NCBI RefSeq assembly: GCF_003633715.1
Contig: NZ_RBIE01000001.1
Span: 605,331 to 669,330, forward strand
Direction of reading: 5' to 3'
Length of the DNA stretch: 64,000 nucleotides
Source: Thermovibrio guaymasensis
GTDB lineage: Bacteria; Aquificota; Aquificia; Desulfurobacteriales; Desulfurobacteriaceae
How positions within the stretch are numbered: the stretch's first letter is position 1; every line of letters starts with the position of its first letter. The notes under the pieces were generated by a model, which saw only the letters and a list, made by a program, of their open reading frames with translations, was not told the DNA's origin and searched no databases. The translations under genes and the position numbers were made by a program. Of the stretch, positions 56,050 through 64,000 are shown piece after piece.

Positions 56050-57027
56050 ATGGCAAAGAAGAGAGAGCTCTTACCGAAGATCCTTGAAACGGGAGCTAAC
56101 GAGCTTGAAATTATAGACTTTAGGATGTATGAGCTCCTTGATGACGGTTCTATATATGAGTGGATTTTAGGTGTTAACGTTGCTAAGGTTAAAGAGGTAA
56201 TATTTAAGCCTAAGGATATAATTAAGGCTCCTGGTCTGCCCCCTGAAGCTGAAGGAATGGCCAAAATTAGGGGGCAGATGGTTCCTATAATAAACCTTGC
56301 CAAGTGGATGAAGATTAAGGAGCCGCCTAATGCCGGAAGGTACGTAATTGTTATGGAGTTTTTGAGAGAAATTATCGGAGTTGTTGTTCATGAAGCAAAG
56401 AGAATTCGCCGTATAAGGTGGGCCGATATAAAGAGGCCTCCAAAGAGTATAGATGAGAAGTTAGGAGGAAAAGTTATCGGGGTCGTTGAAATTGAGGATA
56501 ATAAGCTCCTGCTCCTCCTTGACTTTGAAGGTATCCTTGACGAGCTTGGAATGATTAAGATTTTTGGAATTGAAGAAGTTGAGACTGTAGAGAATATAGA
56601 GAAGAAGGGACACTTCAAGATACTCATTTTGGATGACAGTCCTGTTGCAAGGAAGATTATTAGAAAGATCCTTGAGTCTGACGGTCACACGGTCTATGAA
56701 GCCCAGAACGGTATAGAGGCCCTTCAGCTTCTCCATCAGTGGCTTGAAGAGGCAAAGGCGACAGGAAAGGATATTACCGATTACGTTCAGCTGATCATTT
56801 CAGATATTGAAATGCCGGGTATGGACGGTTTGACCTTTACAAGGAAAGTTAAGGAAGATCCTGAACTCTCTAAGATTCCTGTTATCATTAACACGTCATT
56901 AAGCGATAGGGCAAACGTTGATAAGAGCCGCTTTGTTGGGGCCGATGCTCACTTAGTTAAATTTGACGCACCGGATCTATTAAAATTGGTCCACCAGTAC
57001 GCTATCAAAAAGCAGGAAGGAGGTTAG
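56050..57027 (+). CDS. cheV: CheV-type coupling protein (CheW + receiver)
   Basis: 325 residues. The CheW domain (~1-175) has YEWILGVNVAKVKEVIFKP and MAKIRGQMVPIINLAKWM. The receiver domain (~188-322) has the acidic pair ILDDSP (195-196), phosphoacceptor D252 in ISDIEMPGMDGL, and a Thr/Ser plus Lys in INTSLSDR and AHLVKF. CheV acts as a coupling protein whose activity is set by CheA-dependent phosphorylation, giving one route to adaptation. It lies 5 nt after the receptor and 3 nt before cheY. Confidence 0.93.
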   Translation: MAKKRELLPKILETGANELEIIDFRMYELLDDGSIYEWILGVNVAKVKEVIFKPKDIIKAPGLPPEAEGMAKIRGQMVPIINLAKWMKIKEPPNAGRYVIVMEFLREIIGVVVHEAKRIRRIRWADIKRPPKSIDEKLGGKVIGVVEIEDNKLLLLLDFEGILDELGMIKIFGIEEVETVENIEKKGHFKILILDDSPVARKIIRKILESDGHTVYEAQNGIEALQLLHQWLEEAKATGKDITDYVQLIISDIEMPGMDGLTFTRKVKEDPELSKIPVIINTSLSDRANVDKSRFVGADAHLVKFDAPDLLKLVHQYAIKKQEGG

Positions 57028-57030
57028 AAC

Positions 57031-57432
57031 ATGGCAATGCCCCCAGAGGACATAAAAATCTTGGTAGTGGATGACATGGCTGCTATGAGGAAGATTTTAA
57101 AGACCCTTTTGGCTCAGCTAGGTTATAAAAACGTTGATGAGGCAGAAGACGGAAAACAGGCTCTAGAGATTCTGAAGCAGAATCCTAATAAGTACGGTCT
57201 GGTTATTACAGACTGGAACATGCCCAACATGACAGGAATTGAGCTCGTTCAAGCTATAAGGAGCGATGAGAAGCTTAAACACCTTCCAATTCTTATGGTA
57301 ACAGCTGAAGCTAAGAAGGAAAACGTTTTAGCGGCTATTAAAGCAGGGGTAAATAACTACATAGTTAAACCTTTCACTGCAGAAACCCTTAAGGAGAAAA
57401 TTGAAAAGATCTTCTCCTCCCTTCAGAAGTAG
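57031..57432 (+). CDS. cheY: Chemotaxis response regulator CheY
   Basis: 133-residue single receiver domain: acidic pair D14-D15 (LVVDDMAAMR), phosphoacceptor D61 (VITDWNMPNMTGIEL), switch Thr in LMVTAEAKKENV and Lys113 in NYIVKPF. Phospho-CheY binds the flagellar motor switch. The sequence between the motifs is close to canonical CheY. It is the last gene of the plus-strand run, ending at a hairpin shared with the convergent aminotransferase gene. Confidence 0.95.
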   Translation: MAMPPEDIKILVVDDMAAMRKILKTLLAQLGYKNVDEAEDGKQALEILKQNPNKYGLVITDWNMPNMTGIELVQAIRSDEKLKHLPILMVTAEAKKENVLAAIKAGVNNYIVKPFTAETLKEKIEKIFSSLQK

Positions 57433-57434
57433 TT

Positions 57435-57460
57435 GTTTAGGGGCTTAAAGCCCCTTAAAC
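57435..57460. terminator. Bidirectional hairpin between convergent genes
   Basis: GTTTAGGGGCTT and AAAGCCCCTTAAAC form an 11-12 bp stem with a tiny AT loop and one bulged T. It sits 2 nt after the cheY stop and contains the stop of the converging aminotransferase gene. Neither strand shows a good U-run after the stem, so it is a possible weak or stabilising hairpin rather than a textbook intrinsic terminator. Confidence 0.45.
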
Positions 57461-58164
57461 TCCATCCACTCTATTACCTCTCTTATTTTCCTATAAATGG
57501 GTTTTCCTTGGGTTTCCTTCAGTTTAAACCCGTCAATTTCGACTACTAGGCATGTATCTTCCCTTGCGCTCGTTATGAATACTTCATCCGCTTTTAAAAG
57601 TTCTTCAACCTTAAAGAAGCCTTCAACTACCGGGATTCCCATTTCTTCTGCCAGTTCCAGTATAAACTCTCTTCTTGTTCCTCTTAAACAGCCTGTTTTA
57701 AGGCTAGGGGTAAACAGTATTCCATCTTTAAAGAAGAATAGATTTGCAAAGGCACATTCCGATACAAACCCCTCTGAAGAGTAGGTTATGGCTTCATCAT
57801 AGCCTAGTTTCTTGGCTTCTTCAAATGCAAACTTTGAAATCTCAGCCCCAATACTTGTCTTCTGGGTAAAGATGGCTGAGTAGAACCTCTTTACTGAGTA
57901 GACTGACTTAAGCTTTACCCTTTCTCTCTTTAAGCAGTCTCTGGAGCTTACGCTGAAGGAACCGTTTTCGCTTAATGAGAAGCGTACTAATTTTGTTCCT
58001 CCTCCATTCTCCTTCCACTTTTTAACTAAAAGCTTTTCAAAATCTTGCTCACTCAGGTTAAGGGAAAATCCCAAGGAGAGAGCTCCCCTCCTCAGCCTTC
58101 TATAGTGGTAGGAAATGAGAACTGCCCTTCCCCTTTCAACCCTTACAGTTTCTATTAGCTCCAT
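57445..58164 (-). CDS. Class IV aminotransferase, probably aminodeoxychorismate lyase PabC
   Basis: 239 residues of the PLP fold-type IV family. A candidate PLP-binding Lys lies in IFTQKTSIGAE (~132), and the conserved Glu of the family lies in YSSEGFVSECAFANLFFFKDG (~159-179). The usual LPGITR element appears as CLRGTRREFILELA, and the C-terminal VFITSAREDTCLVVEIDG carries the cofactor phosphate-side residues. At this length, and with RFYSAIF instead of branched-chain-enzyme signatures, PabC (4-amino-4-deoxychorismate to p-aminobenzoate, feeding folP) is more likely than BCAT or D-amino-acid aminotransferase. It overlaps the flavoprotein gene by one base. Confidence 0.75.
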   Translation of the reverse strand: MELIETVRVERGRAVLISYHYRRLRRGALSLGFSLNLSEQDFEKLLVKKWKENGGGTKLVRFSLSENGSFSVSSRDCLKRERVKLKSVYSVKRFYSAIFTQKTSIGAEISKFAFEEAKKLGYDEAITYSSEGFVSECAFANLFFFKDGILFTPSLKTGCLRGTRREFILELAEEMGIPVVEGFFKVEELLKADEVFITSAREDTCLVVEIDGFKLKETQGKPIYRKIREVIEWMEFKGL

Positions 58165-59354
58165 TACGGCGCATCAAAACCGGGTATTCTCGGAACTTTC
58201 TTCAGCTTACTAGCCTTGTAGTACCAACCCCAGAGCTTCTTTAAAGTGTGTCCTATAAACGGCAGAGGTAGCATTATTGAACGCTTATCGTCCCTGTATA
58301 CTAAAGCTCCGCTCATCCAGCACGGTCCCATATCCATTAGACAGAGTATGTGGAGGTGGTGGATGTACTCTTCCCTCTTCTCGTCTCCCCTCTCCTTTGC
58401 CTCTATGTTCCTTGCAACAATCCTTCCCATAACTTCTGCAATGTGCCCCTGCTTTGCCTTCCACTTGGGGCCTTCAAATGCAGCACTGTCTCCTATTGCC
58501 CAGACCGTTTCATCTGTTCCAGGAACTGCACAGGTAGGCTCAATCTTTACAAATCCTGCTTCGTTGAGCGGTAGGTCGGAGTTCTTAAAGACTGGATGAC
58601 CGTCTGTCGCCGGAATGAACATGGTTAAATCGCTCTTTAAAAGGGAATCATCTTCAAATACTACTCCTTCGGGAGTGAACTCTTTGATTTTTTTCCCGAA
58701 GTGCCTCTTTATTCCCAGCTTATCTAGCATTTTATAGGCTCTCTCGGCGTTTTTCTCCCCCAACCTAATTCCAGGCTTTGGCATTGGGGCAAAGAAGTGG
58801 AGTTGAAACTTATCCCTAATTCCCCTCTTCTTAAAGTAACAGTCAAGGTTAAAAACAAACTCAAAAGCGGGTCCTCCCCTAACTCCTGTCGGGTCTTTAG
58901 GGTTCCCTCCAAAGCCTGCAGCTATAATTCCTCCTCCCTTCTCCATGAGATGGTCAATCTTCTCCTTTATCTTTAGACTCTCTTCAGGCTTTCCACATAT
59001 AGATAGGAAGTTCTCGCTTCCCTTGTGTTTAACTTTACTTCCTCCAAGAGCTATAACTAAATAATCGTACTCTTTCTCTTCTCCTCCTTTTAAATAGACC
59101 TTCTTCTCCTTTGTAGATATCCTTTCAACTTCCCCAATTGTTAGTTTAAATCCGTTAGCCTTTGCAACTTCGTCTAGTGGAAGTATCACATCTTCCCACT
59201 TGTACTCTCCCGTCGGTATCCATATGGAGATCGGGTAGATGTAGAGGTAATCCCTATTAGAGATGAGTTCCACATCAAAACACTTGTGGCAAAGGGCAAA
59301 AGCTGCCTCTACTCCGCCTATTCCTCCTCCCAGAACTAAAACCTTTTTGGCCAT
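58164..59354 (-). CDS. SQR/NDH-2-like FAD-dependent oxidoreductase
   Basis: 396 residues with two dinucleotide-binding regions: FAD loop LVLGGGIGGVEAAFAL (~7-22) and a second region near AAGFGGNPKDPTG. The FAD-closing motif is WAIGDSAAFEGPKWKAKQGH (~285-304). The tail KKLWGWYYKASKLKKVP resembles the amphipathic membrane-binding helices of sulfide:quinone reductases. Cysteines are at 22, 25, 120, 172, 275, 338 and 345. The SQR cysteine normally before the GPxxE motif is absent here (GVRGGPAFEF). C345 in MGPCWMSGA could match a C-terminal catalytic Cys, so the reaction, sulfide oxidation or another quinone or NAD(P)H reaction, is open. Confidence 0.8.
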   Translation of the reverse strand: MAKKVLVLGGGIGGVEAAFALCHKCFDVELISNRDYLYIYPISIWIPTGEYKWEDVILPLDEVAKANGFKLTIGEVERISTKEKKVYLKGGEEKEYDYLVIALGGSKVKHKGSENFLSICGKPEESLKIKEKIDHLMEKGGGIIAAGFGGNPKDPTGVRGGPAFEFVFNLDCYFKKRGIRDKFQLHFFAPMPKPGIRLGEKNAERAYKMLDKLGIKRHFGKKIKEFTPEGVVFEDDSLLKSDLTMFIPATDGHPVFKNSDLPLNEAGFVKIEPTCAVPGTDETVWAIGDSAAFEGPKWKAKQGHIAEVMGRIVARNIEAKERGDEKREEYIHHLHILCLMDMGPCWMSGALVYRDDKRSIMLPLPFIGHTLKKLWGWYYKASKLKKVPRIPGFDAP

Positions 59355-59385
59355 TTTTACCTCTCTGATTGCATTTTCAATATAA

Positions 59386-59416
59386 ATTATAAATCTTATT
59401 TTTGAACATACGTCAA
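59386..59416 (-). promoter_or_regulatory. Candidate promoter of the SQR-like gene
   Basis: On the minus strand TTGACG (59411-59416) is followed by TTTATA after 17 nt (59388-59393), or by TATAAT after 19 nt (59386-59391). It lies about 32 nt upstream of the ATG in an AT-rich 64-nt gap after recO. The -35 box falls immediately after the recO stop. Confidence 0.45.
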
Positions 59417-59418
59417 AT

Positions 59419-60066
59419 TCAATCTATTCTTTCCTTGAAATGGCCCTCAAGGACTTGAGTTATCTTCGGTAGGAGCTCCCTCTTATAGTCTTTTCTTACC
59501 TCTTCAAAAGGCTTTTTGGTTAGTTTTATTACTTCTTTGCTCAACTCCTTATTCCACCTAATGTTCCCTTCCGCCTGACACCTTCTACAAACAGTTCCCC
59601 CCTTTTTTACCGAAAAAGCGGCTATTTCCCTCTTACCGCAGGAGACACACTTCCTAACTTCTGGGAACAGGCCTTCAAGGAAGAGGAACTTTGATAGGAA
59701 CATGGGGTAGGCCAATTCAAACACTTCGTTGATTGATAGGTAGTTTTCTACCAGTTTAAAGACTTTCTTACTTCCGGGAAGTTCCGTTTTAAGGAGGAGT
59801 TTGACTATCCTTGCTCTGTAGTGTAGTTCCTGGATACTCCTTGGAAAGTTTTCCTTTATTAGTTTTGCCTCCTTTACCTCAAACCTATCTCCCTTTTGAA
59901 TTAACTTAAACTGAGATACTGAGAAAGGCTCATACTTAACTGGAAACTCTCCCCTTTTAACCTTAACAACTATTCCGACTCTGCCTAAGAGTTCAGTATA
60001 TATGGAGAGGGCTCTCAGCCCTTCTCCAAGGTTGAGGGCCCTTAAAACGACACCTCTCGTTTCCAT
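59419..60066 (-). CDS. recO: DNA repair protein RecO
   Basis: 215 residues. The N-terminal OB fold (~1-80) starts METRGVVLRALNLGEGLRAL. A helical domain follows, containing a Cys4 zinc finger, CVSCG (~139-143) and CRRCQAEGNIRW (~159-170). RecO loads RecA with RecR during recombinational repair. Its ATG follows directly on the ychF stop (TAAATG), indicating translational coupling. Confidence 0.9.
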   Translation of the reverse strand: METRGVVLRALNLGEGLRALSIYTELLGRVGIVVKVKRGEFPVKYEPFSVSQFKLIQKGDRFEVKEAKLIKENFPRSIQELHYRARIVKLLLKTELPGSKKVFKLVENYLSINEVFELAYPMFLSKFLFLEGLFPEVRKCVSCGKREIAAFSVKKGGTVCRRCQAEGNIRWNKELSKEVIKLTKKPFEEVRKDYKRELLPKITQVLEGHFKERID

Positions 60067-61170
60067 TTAGACGTTAAACCTGAAGTAGATTACGTCTCCG
60101 TCCTGAACCTCGTAGTCCTTTCCTTCAAGCCTCATTAAACCTTTGTCTTTACAGGCCTGAATGGAGCCTTCCCTCACTAAATCTTCGTACCTTATCACTT
60201 CTGCCCTAATAAAGCCCCTTTCAATGTCTGAGTGAATCTTCCCTGCTGCCTGAGGAGCTTTAGTCCCTCTCTTTATAGTCCAGGCCTTAACTTCAGGTTC
60301 TCCGGCTGTAAAGAAGGTTATGAGGTCAAGGAGCCTGTACCCTTCCCTTATTACAGCATTAAGCCCCGGCTCTTCCATTCCAAGCTCTTTTAGGAACTCT
60401 TCCTTTTCCTGTGGTGGGAGTTCTGCAAGTTCTGCCTCTATCTTTGCACAGATTTTTACTACCGGAGCCCCCTCCTTTTTGGCAAATTCCTTAACTGCCT
60501 CTACGTACTCGTTATCCTCAAAAAGTCCCTCTTCGTCAACGTTTGCAACGTACATTACAGGCTTTGCAGTTAAGAGGGCAAGCTCTTTAACAACCTTCTG
60601 CCCTTCCTCTCCTATTTCTCCCAAGTAAGGTCTTATCCTCTCTCCCCTTTCCAAGATTTCCTTTATCCTCTCAAGGGCTTCAACTTCAGCCCTTGCCTTT
60701 TTGTCGCCGCTCTTTGCAACTTTCTTAACCTTTTCCAGTCTCCTTTCAACGCTCTCTAAGTCTTTAAGGACTAACTCGTAGTTTATAGTTTCAATGTCCC
60801 TAACAGGGTCAACGCTTCCTTCAACGTGGACTACGTTTTCATCTTTGAAACACCTTACAACGTGGGCTATTGCATCAACGCTCCTTATATTTGCGAGGAA
60901 CTGGTTTCCAAGGCCTTCTCCCTTGCTTGCGCCTTTAACTAACCCTGCAATGTCAACGAACTCAATTGTTGTTGGCGTTACCTTTTTAGGCTTTATCAGT
61001 TCGGCTAACCTGTATAGCCTCTCGTCTGGAACTTCTACTATTCCAACGTTCGGTTCAATCGTACAGAAAGGATAGTTTGCAGCTTCTGCCTTTGCAGTAT
61101 TTGTTAGGGCGTTAAAGAGAGTAGATTTCCCGACGTTTGGAAGTCCTACTATTCCACAGTTGAATCCCAT
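60067..61170 (-). CDS. ychF: Ribosome-binding ATPase YchF
   Basis: 367 residues from ATG 61170, the family's standard start [20 protein letters not shown]; an open frame continues back to 61398 but covers the divergent symporter gene. G1 is GLPNVGKST, the NxxE-type G4 loop typical of this ATP-preferring OBG family member appears as VANVDEEG, the coiled-coil insert is ~115-190, and the C-terminal TGS domain has [20 protein letters not shown] and [14 protein letters not shown]. It binds ribosomes and has been linked to stress responses. It is followed at once by recO. Confidence 0.95.
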   Translation of the reverse strand: MGFNCGIVGLPNVGKSTLFNALTNTAKAEAANYPFCTIEPNVGIVEVPDERLYRLAELIKPKKVTPTTIEFVDIAGLVKGASKGEGLGNQFLANIRSVDAIAHVVRCFKDENVVHVEGSVDPVRDIETINYELVLKDLESVERRLEKVKKVAKSGDKKARAEVEALERIKEILERGERIRPYLGEIGEEGQKVVKELALLTAKPVMYVANVDEEGLFEDNEYVEAVKEFAKKEGAPVVKICAKIEAELAELPPQEKEEFLKELGMEEPGLNAVIREGYRLLDLITFFTAGEPEVKAWTIKRGTKAPQAAGKIHSDIERGFIRAEVIRYEDLVREGSIQACKDKGLMRLEGKDYEVQDGDVIYFRFNV

Positions 61171-61228
61171 TTCTGTTCCCCTTATGAAATAATTTCTGAT
61201 GCTTGGAAATTTAATCCGGAGGAGTTTA

Positions 61229-62428
61229 ATGGGAAGTTTTTTCCTCTTTTTTATGGTCTTGGGGGTTTTCCTAGGTTTTATCTTTGGAGCCCTTTTCCCC
61301 TCTTTTTCCCTCTCCATCTCGTTTGTAGGGGAGCTCTTTTTGAGAGCTCTAAAGATGGTTGTCCTTCCTTTAATAGTCGTTTCCATAGCAGGTGCCATCC
61401 TTAATATGGAGACGATAGATAAGTTTAAAAGGATAGGTTTAAGGGCTATTTTGTACTACACGACGACAACTTCCTTGGCAGTTATAACTGGACTTGTTCT
61501 TGTCGTTCTCTTAAAGCCGGGGGTTGGAGTACCCTTTTCAGGAAACGACTTTAAACCTAAAGAGATCTCCTTTAGCTTAAAGGAACTTCTAGTTTCCTTA
61601 GTTCCTGATAACATCTTTAAGGCCCTTGTGAACTTTGACGTTTTGGCAGTTATCGTTTCAACTATACTCTTTTCTCTAGCAGTTCTATCGGTTGAGTGGA
61701 GGAGGGAGCTCCTACTTAAACAGCTTATTACAGAGCTTGACACCTCTTTAATGAGGTTAACTTCCTGGATTATAAAGCTCGCTCCAGTAGGAATCTGTTC
61801 ATTAATTGCCAGTAAAGTTGCATCCTTAGGTGGAGCTTCAGCTCTTAAACCTATCTTTCTATCCCTGAGTAAGTACGTTTTAACAGTTTTAGCAGGGCTA
61901 TCCTTTCACGCTCTCCTTACTCTCCCCTTCCTCTTCTTTCTTTTTACCCGTAAGAACCCTTATTCTCTGATTCTTAAAGTAAAGGAAGCTTTAATAACAG
62001 CCTTTGCCACTGCTTCCTCTTCGGCCACCCTTCCGGTAACTATTGCCGTTTCAACAGCTGCTGGGATTAAGAGGCAAGTAGCCAACTTTACTCTCCCCCT
62101 TGGAGCCACAATAAATATGGACGGGACGGCTCTCTACGAAGCTGTTGCGGCTGTCTTCTTGGCACAAGCCTACGGAATGGACCTATCTCTTCCCCAATAC
62201 TTAACTATTTTCTTAACTGCAACTCTAGCGGCAATCGGAGCAGCCGGTATACCAGAGGCTGGTCTAATCACAATGGTTTTGGTTCTTGAATCTGTTGGAA
62301 TTCCGATAGAGGGAATAGGGATAATCCTAGCTGTTGATTGGTTCCTTGACCGTTTTAGGACTGCCGTTAACGTTCTTGGTGATATAATCGGAGCTGCAAT
62401 AATTTCAGCTTCTCTGGAGGAGAAATGA
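61229..62428 (+). CDS. Dicarboxylate/amino acid:cation symporter (GltP/DctA family)
   Basis: 399 residues from ATG 61229, which has GGAGGAG four bases upstream; an ATG at 61199 in frame is less likely. Eight membrane helices and two re-entrant hairpins are expected. The family motifs are present: serine-rich tip [37 protein letters not shown] (helix 7 sodium site), [20 protein letters not shown] (hairpin 2) and [16 protein letters not shown] (helix 8 substrate site). The Asp-Arg arrangement DRFRTAVNV suggests an acidic amino acid or C4-dicarboxylate substrate. It overlaps the HAD gene by 4 nt. Confidence 0.93.
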   Translation: MGSFFLFFMVLGVFLGFIFGALFPSFSLSISFVGELFLRALKMVVLPLIVVSIAGAILNMETIDKFKRIGLRAILYYTTTTSLAVITGLVLVVLLKPGVGVPFSGNDFKPKEISFSLKELLVSLVPDNIFKALVNFDVLAVIVSTILFSLAVLSVEWRRELLLKQLITELDTSLMRLTSWIIKLAPVGICSLIASKVASLGGASALKPIFLSLSKYVLTVLAGLSFHALLTLPFLFFLFTRKNPYSLILKVKEALITAFATASSSATLPVTIAVSTAAGIKRQVANFTLPLGATINMDGTALYEAVAAVFLAQAYGMDLSLPQYLTIFLTATLAAIGAAGIPEAGLITMVLVLESVGIPIEGIGIILAVDWFLDRFRTAVNVLGDIIGAAIISASLEEK

Positions 62429-63228
62429 TTGGTTTCCTCCTTGACCTTGAAGGAACTTTAGTTAAGGATAAGAGCTATACTCCCTTTAAAGAGGCCATTG
62501 ATTTTACTAAGGAGCTTGACAGGAGAGGAATTCCCTGGATAGTTGCTACGAACAACTCAACCGAGAAACCTTATGAGCTCATCAAAATCCTAAGGGAGAA
62601 GGGTTTTAACGTTGATGAAAAGAAGCTCCTTTCTCCCTCTCTCCTTGCAAAGGACTTCCTAAAGGAAGAGGGGGTAAGTTCCATTTATTTTTTAGGAACA
62701 GACAAGATTAAGGAGTTTTTTGAGGAAGAGGGCTTTGAGGTTAAGGACGATTACAGAGTAGATGCTGTAGTTGTAGGTAGGGATAGAGAGGTAAACTACC
62801 AGAAGCTTAAAGTAGCAACGTCGGCCCTTGTGAAAAATGATGCGAAGCTCTTCTCGTTTCACATGAACCGGTTAATTCTTGACCCTGATGGTTTAGTAGG
62901 ACCGAGCGTTGGAGCAATTGCCACTGCTCTTTCCTACGCTTCTAATAAACCCGTAATCTCCTTTGGTAAACCTTCAAAGGAGTACTTTAATAGGGCATTT
63001 GAACTCCTAGGGATTAAAGATCCAAAGAGGGTATTTATGGTTAGTGACGATCCCTTTACAGACCTTGCCCAAGGGAAAAGAGTTACTGGGTTTAAAACTG
63101 TTTTCGTTTTAAGCGGTAAGTACAGTGATGAGAAGGTCCTTGAAGAGGTAGAACCTTCTCTAAGGCCTGATTACGTGTTTACTGATATTTCAGGTTGTTT
63201 AAAGTTAATAGAGGGAAACCTTGAGTAG
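62425..63228 (+). CDS. NagD-like HAD-superfamily phosphatase
   Basis: 267 residues of HAD subfamily IIA. Motif I is FLLDLEGTLV, with nucleophile D7 but Glu9 in place of the usual second Asp. Motif II is IVATNNSTEKP (Thr/Asn), a cap domain of the C2 type covers ~75-180, motif III is the Lys in SFGKPSKEYF, and motif IV is MVSDDPFTDLAQGK. Members dephosphorylate sugar phosphates, nucleotides or phosphoglycolate; the substrate is not evident. It overlaps both neighbours (4 and 8 nt). Confidence 0.87.
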   Translation: MIGFLLDLEGTLVKDKSYTPFKEAIDFTKELDRRGIPWIVATNNSTEKPYELIKILREKGFNVDEKKLLSPSLLAKDFLKEEGVSSIYFLGTDKIKEFFEEEGFEVKDDYRVDAVVVGRDREVNYQKLKVATSALVKNDAKLFSFHMNRLILDPDGLVGPSVGAIATALSYASNKPVISFGKPSKEYFNRAFELLGIKDPKRVFMVSDDPFTDLAQGKRVTGFKTVFVLSGKYSDEKVLEEVEPSLRPDYVFTDISGCLKLIEGNLE

Positions 63229-64000
63229 TATTCTTGAGAAGGTAAAGAATTACCTTGAGCTCATAAAGGTTGAGCATACAGTCTTTGCCCTCCCCTTTGC
63301 CCTTACTTCTGCACTGATTGCTGCAGACGGTTTCCCTAGCCTCTATCAGGTTTTCTGGATAACCGTTGCCCTGTTTGGAGCAAGGACGGCTGCAATGAGC
63401 TTAAATAGGGCTATTGATGCAGAGATTGATGCGAAAAATCCCAGAACCGCCAACCGCCATATTCCAAGGGGTGTAGTAAAGAAGACGGAAGGTTTACTAC
63501 TGGCGGTTTTAGGTTTTGCTCTTATGGTCTATTCAGCGTATAGGCTGAATCCTTTGGCCTTTAAACTTTCCCCGGTTGCAATCTTTGTACTGACCCTTTA
63601 CTCCTTTACTAAGAGGTTTACGGCCCTCTGCCACATCGTTTTAGGAGTGGCCATAGCCCTTGCTCCACTTGGGGCGTGGGTTGCCGTTAGGGGAAGTATT
63701 GACCTTCCTGCACTTATCCTATCAGCTGCAGTTGCTTTTTGGGTTGCAGGCTTTGACATTATTTACGCCCTTCAGGACGTTGAATTTGACCGTAAGATGG
63801 GTCTCTTCTCAATACCAGCTAAGCTTGGAGTTGAGAGAGCTCTCCTCCTTTCCCGCCTGTTTCACCTAATAACCCTTCTATGTCTCATCTTTGTCGGCCT
63901 TTTAGAGAACTTGGGTCTTTTTTACTACTTAGGCCTTCTGATTTCAGCATTCTTTATGGTTAAGGAACACAGAATAGTGGCTAGGGAAAGGGAGAAAATA
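63221..64000 (+). CDS. ubiA: UbiA-family prenyltransferase (partial, 260 codons in window)
   Basis: Starting at TTG 63221, inside the end of the HAD gene and five bases after GAGGG, the frame is open to the window edge. It reads LSSILEKVKNYLELIKVEHT, the usual UbiA opening. The first Asp-rich motif is NRAIDAEIDAKNPRTANR (N62, D66, D70) and the second is YALQDVEFDRKMGLFSIPAK, with helices between. Such enzymes attach polyprenyl chains to aromatic rings in quinone synthesis (UbiA, MqnP or MenA types). The NRAIDAEIDA form is close to 4-hydroxybenzoate and MqnP enzymes. The C-terminus is missing. Confidence 0.9.
   Translation, partial: MSSILEKVKNYLELIKVEHTVFALPFALTSALIAADGFPSLYQVFWITVALFGARTAAMSLNRAIDAEIDAKNPRTANRHIPRGVVKKTEGLLLAVLGFALMVYSAYRLNPLAFKLSPVAIFVLTLYSFTKRFTALCHIVLGVAIALAPLGAWVAVRGSIDLPALILSAAVAFWVAGFDIIYALQDVEFDRKMGLFSIPAKLGVERALLLSRLFHLITLLCLIFVGLLENLGLFYYLGLLISAFFMVKEHRIVAREREKI

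Noticed and set aside
61171-61398. N-terminal extension of YchF by 76 residues
   Set aside because: The extension is low-complexity Lys/Arg/Pro sequence encoded opposite the symporter gene. YchF proteins start at MGFNCGIVG.

Overview
The window looks like a chromosomal segment of a thermophilic, chemolithoautotrophic bacterium, most likely Aquificota and perhaps the Desulfurobacteriaceae. This is inferred from Lys/Glu-rich proteins, AGG/AGA arginine codons, moderate GC, a DHH-CBS-tRNA nucleotidyltransferase fusion, System II-type cytochrome c assembly genes, a sulfide:quinone-reductase-like flavoprotein and an aldehyde:ferredoxin oxidoreductase. Genes are packed very tightly, often with 1-30 nt overlaps, and no gap reaches 300 bp. 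I saw no rRNA, tRNA, CRISPR array or insertion sequence.

Layout. 1-7.3 kb (minus): a type II secretion operon (gspC-D-E-F, gspF cut by the window edge) behind a DHH/CBS/nucleotidyltransferase gene. 7.3-17.1 kb (plus): folP, the c-di-AMP module cdaA-cdaR-glmM, a DUF3857/transglutaminase protein, tsaD, a DUF123 protein, trpD and an ftsY with a TPR-like front end. 17.1-22.3 kb (minus): molybdenum cofactor genes (moaC-mogA fusion, mobA with a probable CTG start, a divergent moaE) followed by a MacB/LolCDE-like ABC transporter and a small zinc-ribbon protein. 22.4-30.9 kb (plus): reduced ccsA and resB homologues, ligA, and two large genes I cannot assign to a known system. The first (754 aa) has no recognisable domain. 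The second (916 aa) combines a possible PD-(D/E)XK nuclease-like region with an SF2 helicase. This pair is the best candidate for an undescribed system.

30.9-40.7 kb (minus): a TetR-controlled export operon, tetR-emrA-emrB-tolC-hlyD-ABC ATPase-permease-permease. It has a near-consensus promoter overlapping a palindromic operator, and the hlyD gene is split by one in-frame TAA. 40.8-57.4 kb (plus): sixteen genes in one direction, namely aldehyde:ferredoxin oxidoreductase, moaA, two small membrane proteins, murE-murF-ddl-ftsQ-ftsA-ftsZ, then cheZ-cheA-cheW-mcp-cheV-cheY. 57.4-61.2 kb (minus): a class IV aminotransferase, an SQR-like flavoprotein, recO and ychF. 61.2-64 kb (plus): a glutamate/aspartate-type symporter, a NagD-like HAD phosphatase and the start of a UbiA prenyltransferase.

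Several starts were moved from the longest open frame to an internal start with a better ribosome-binding site (folP, glmM, the resB homologue, tolC, moaA, cheZ, mcp, ychF, the symporter). Two genes appear only when non-ATG starts are allowed (mobA with CTG, ubiA with TTG).
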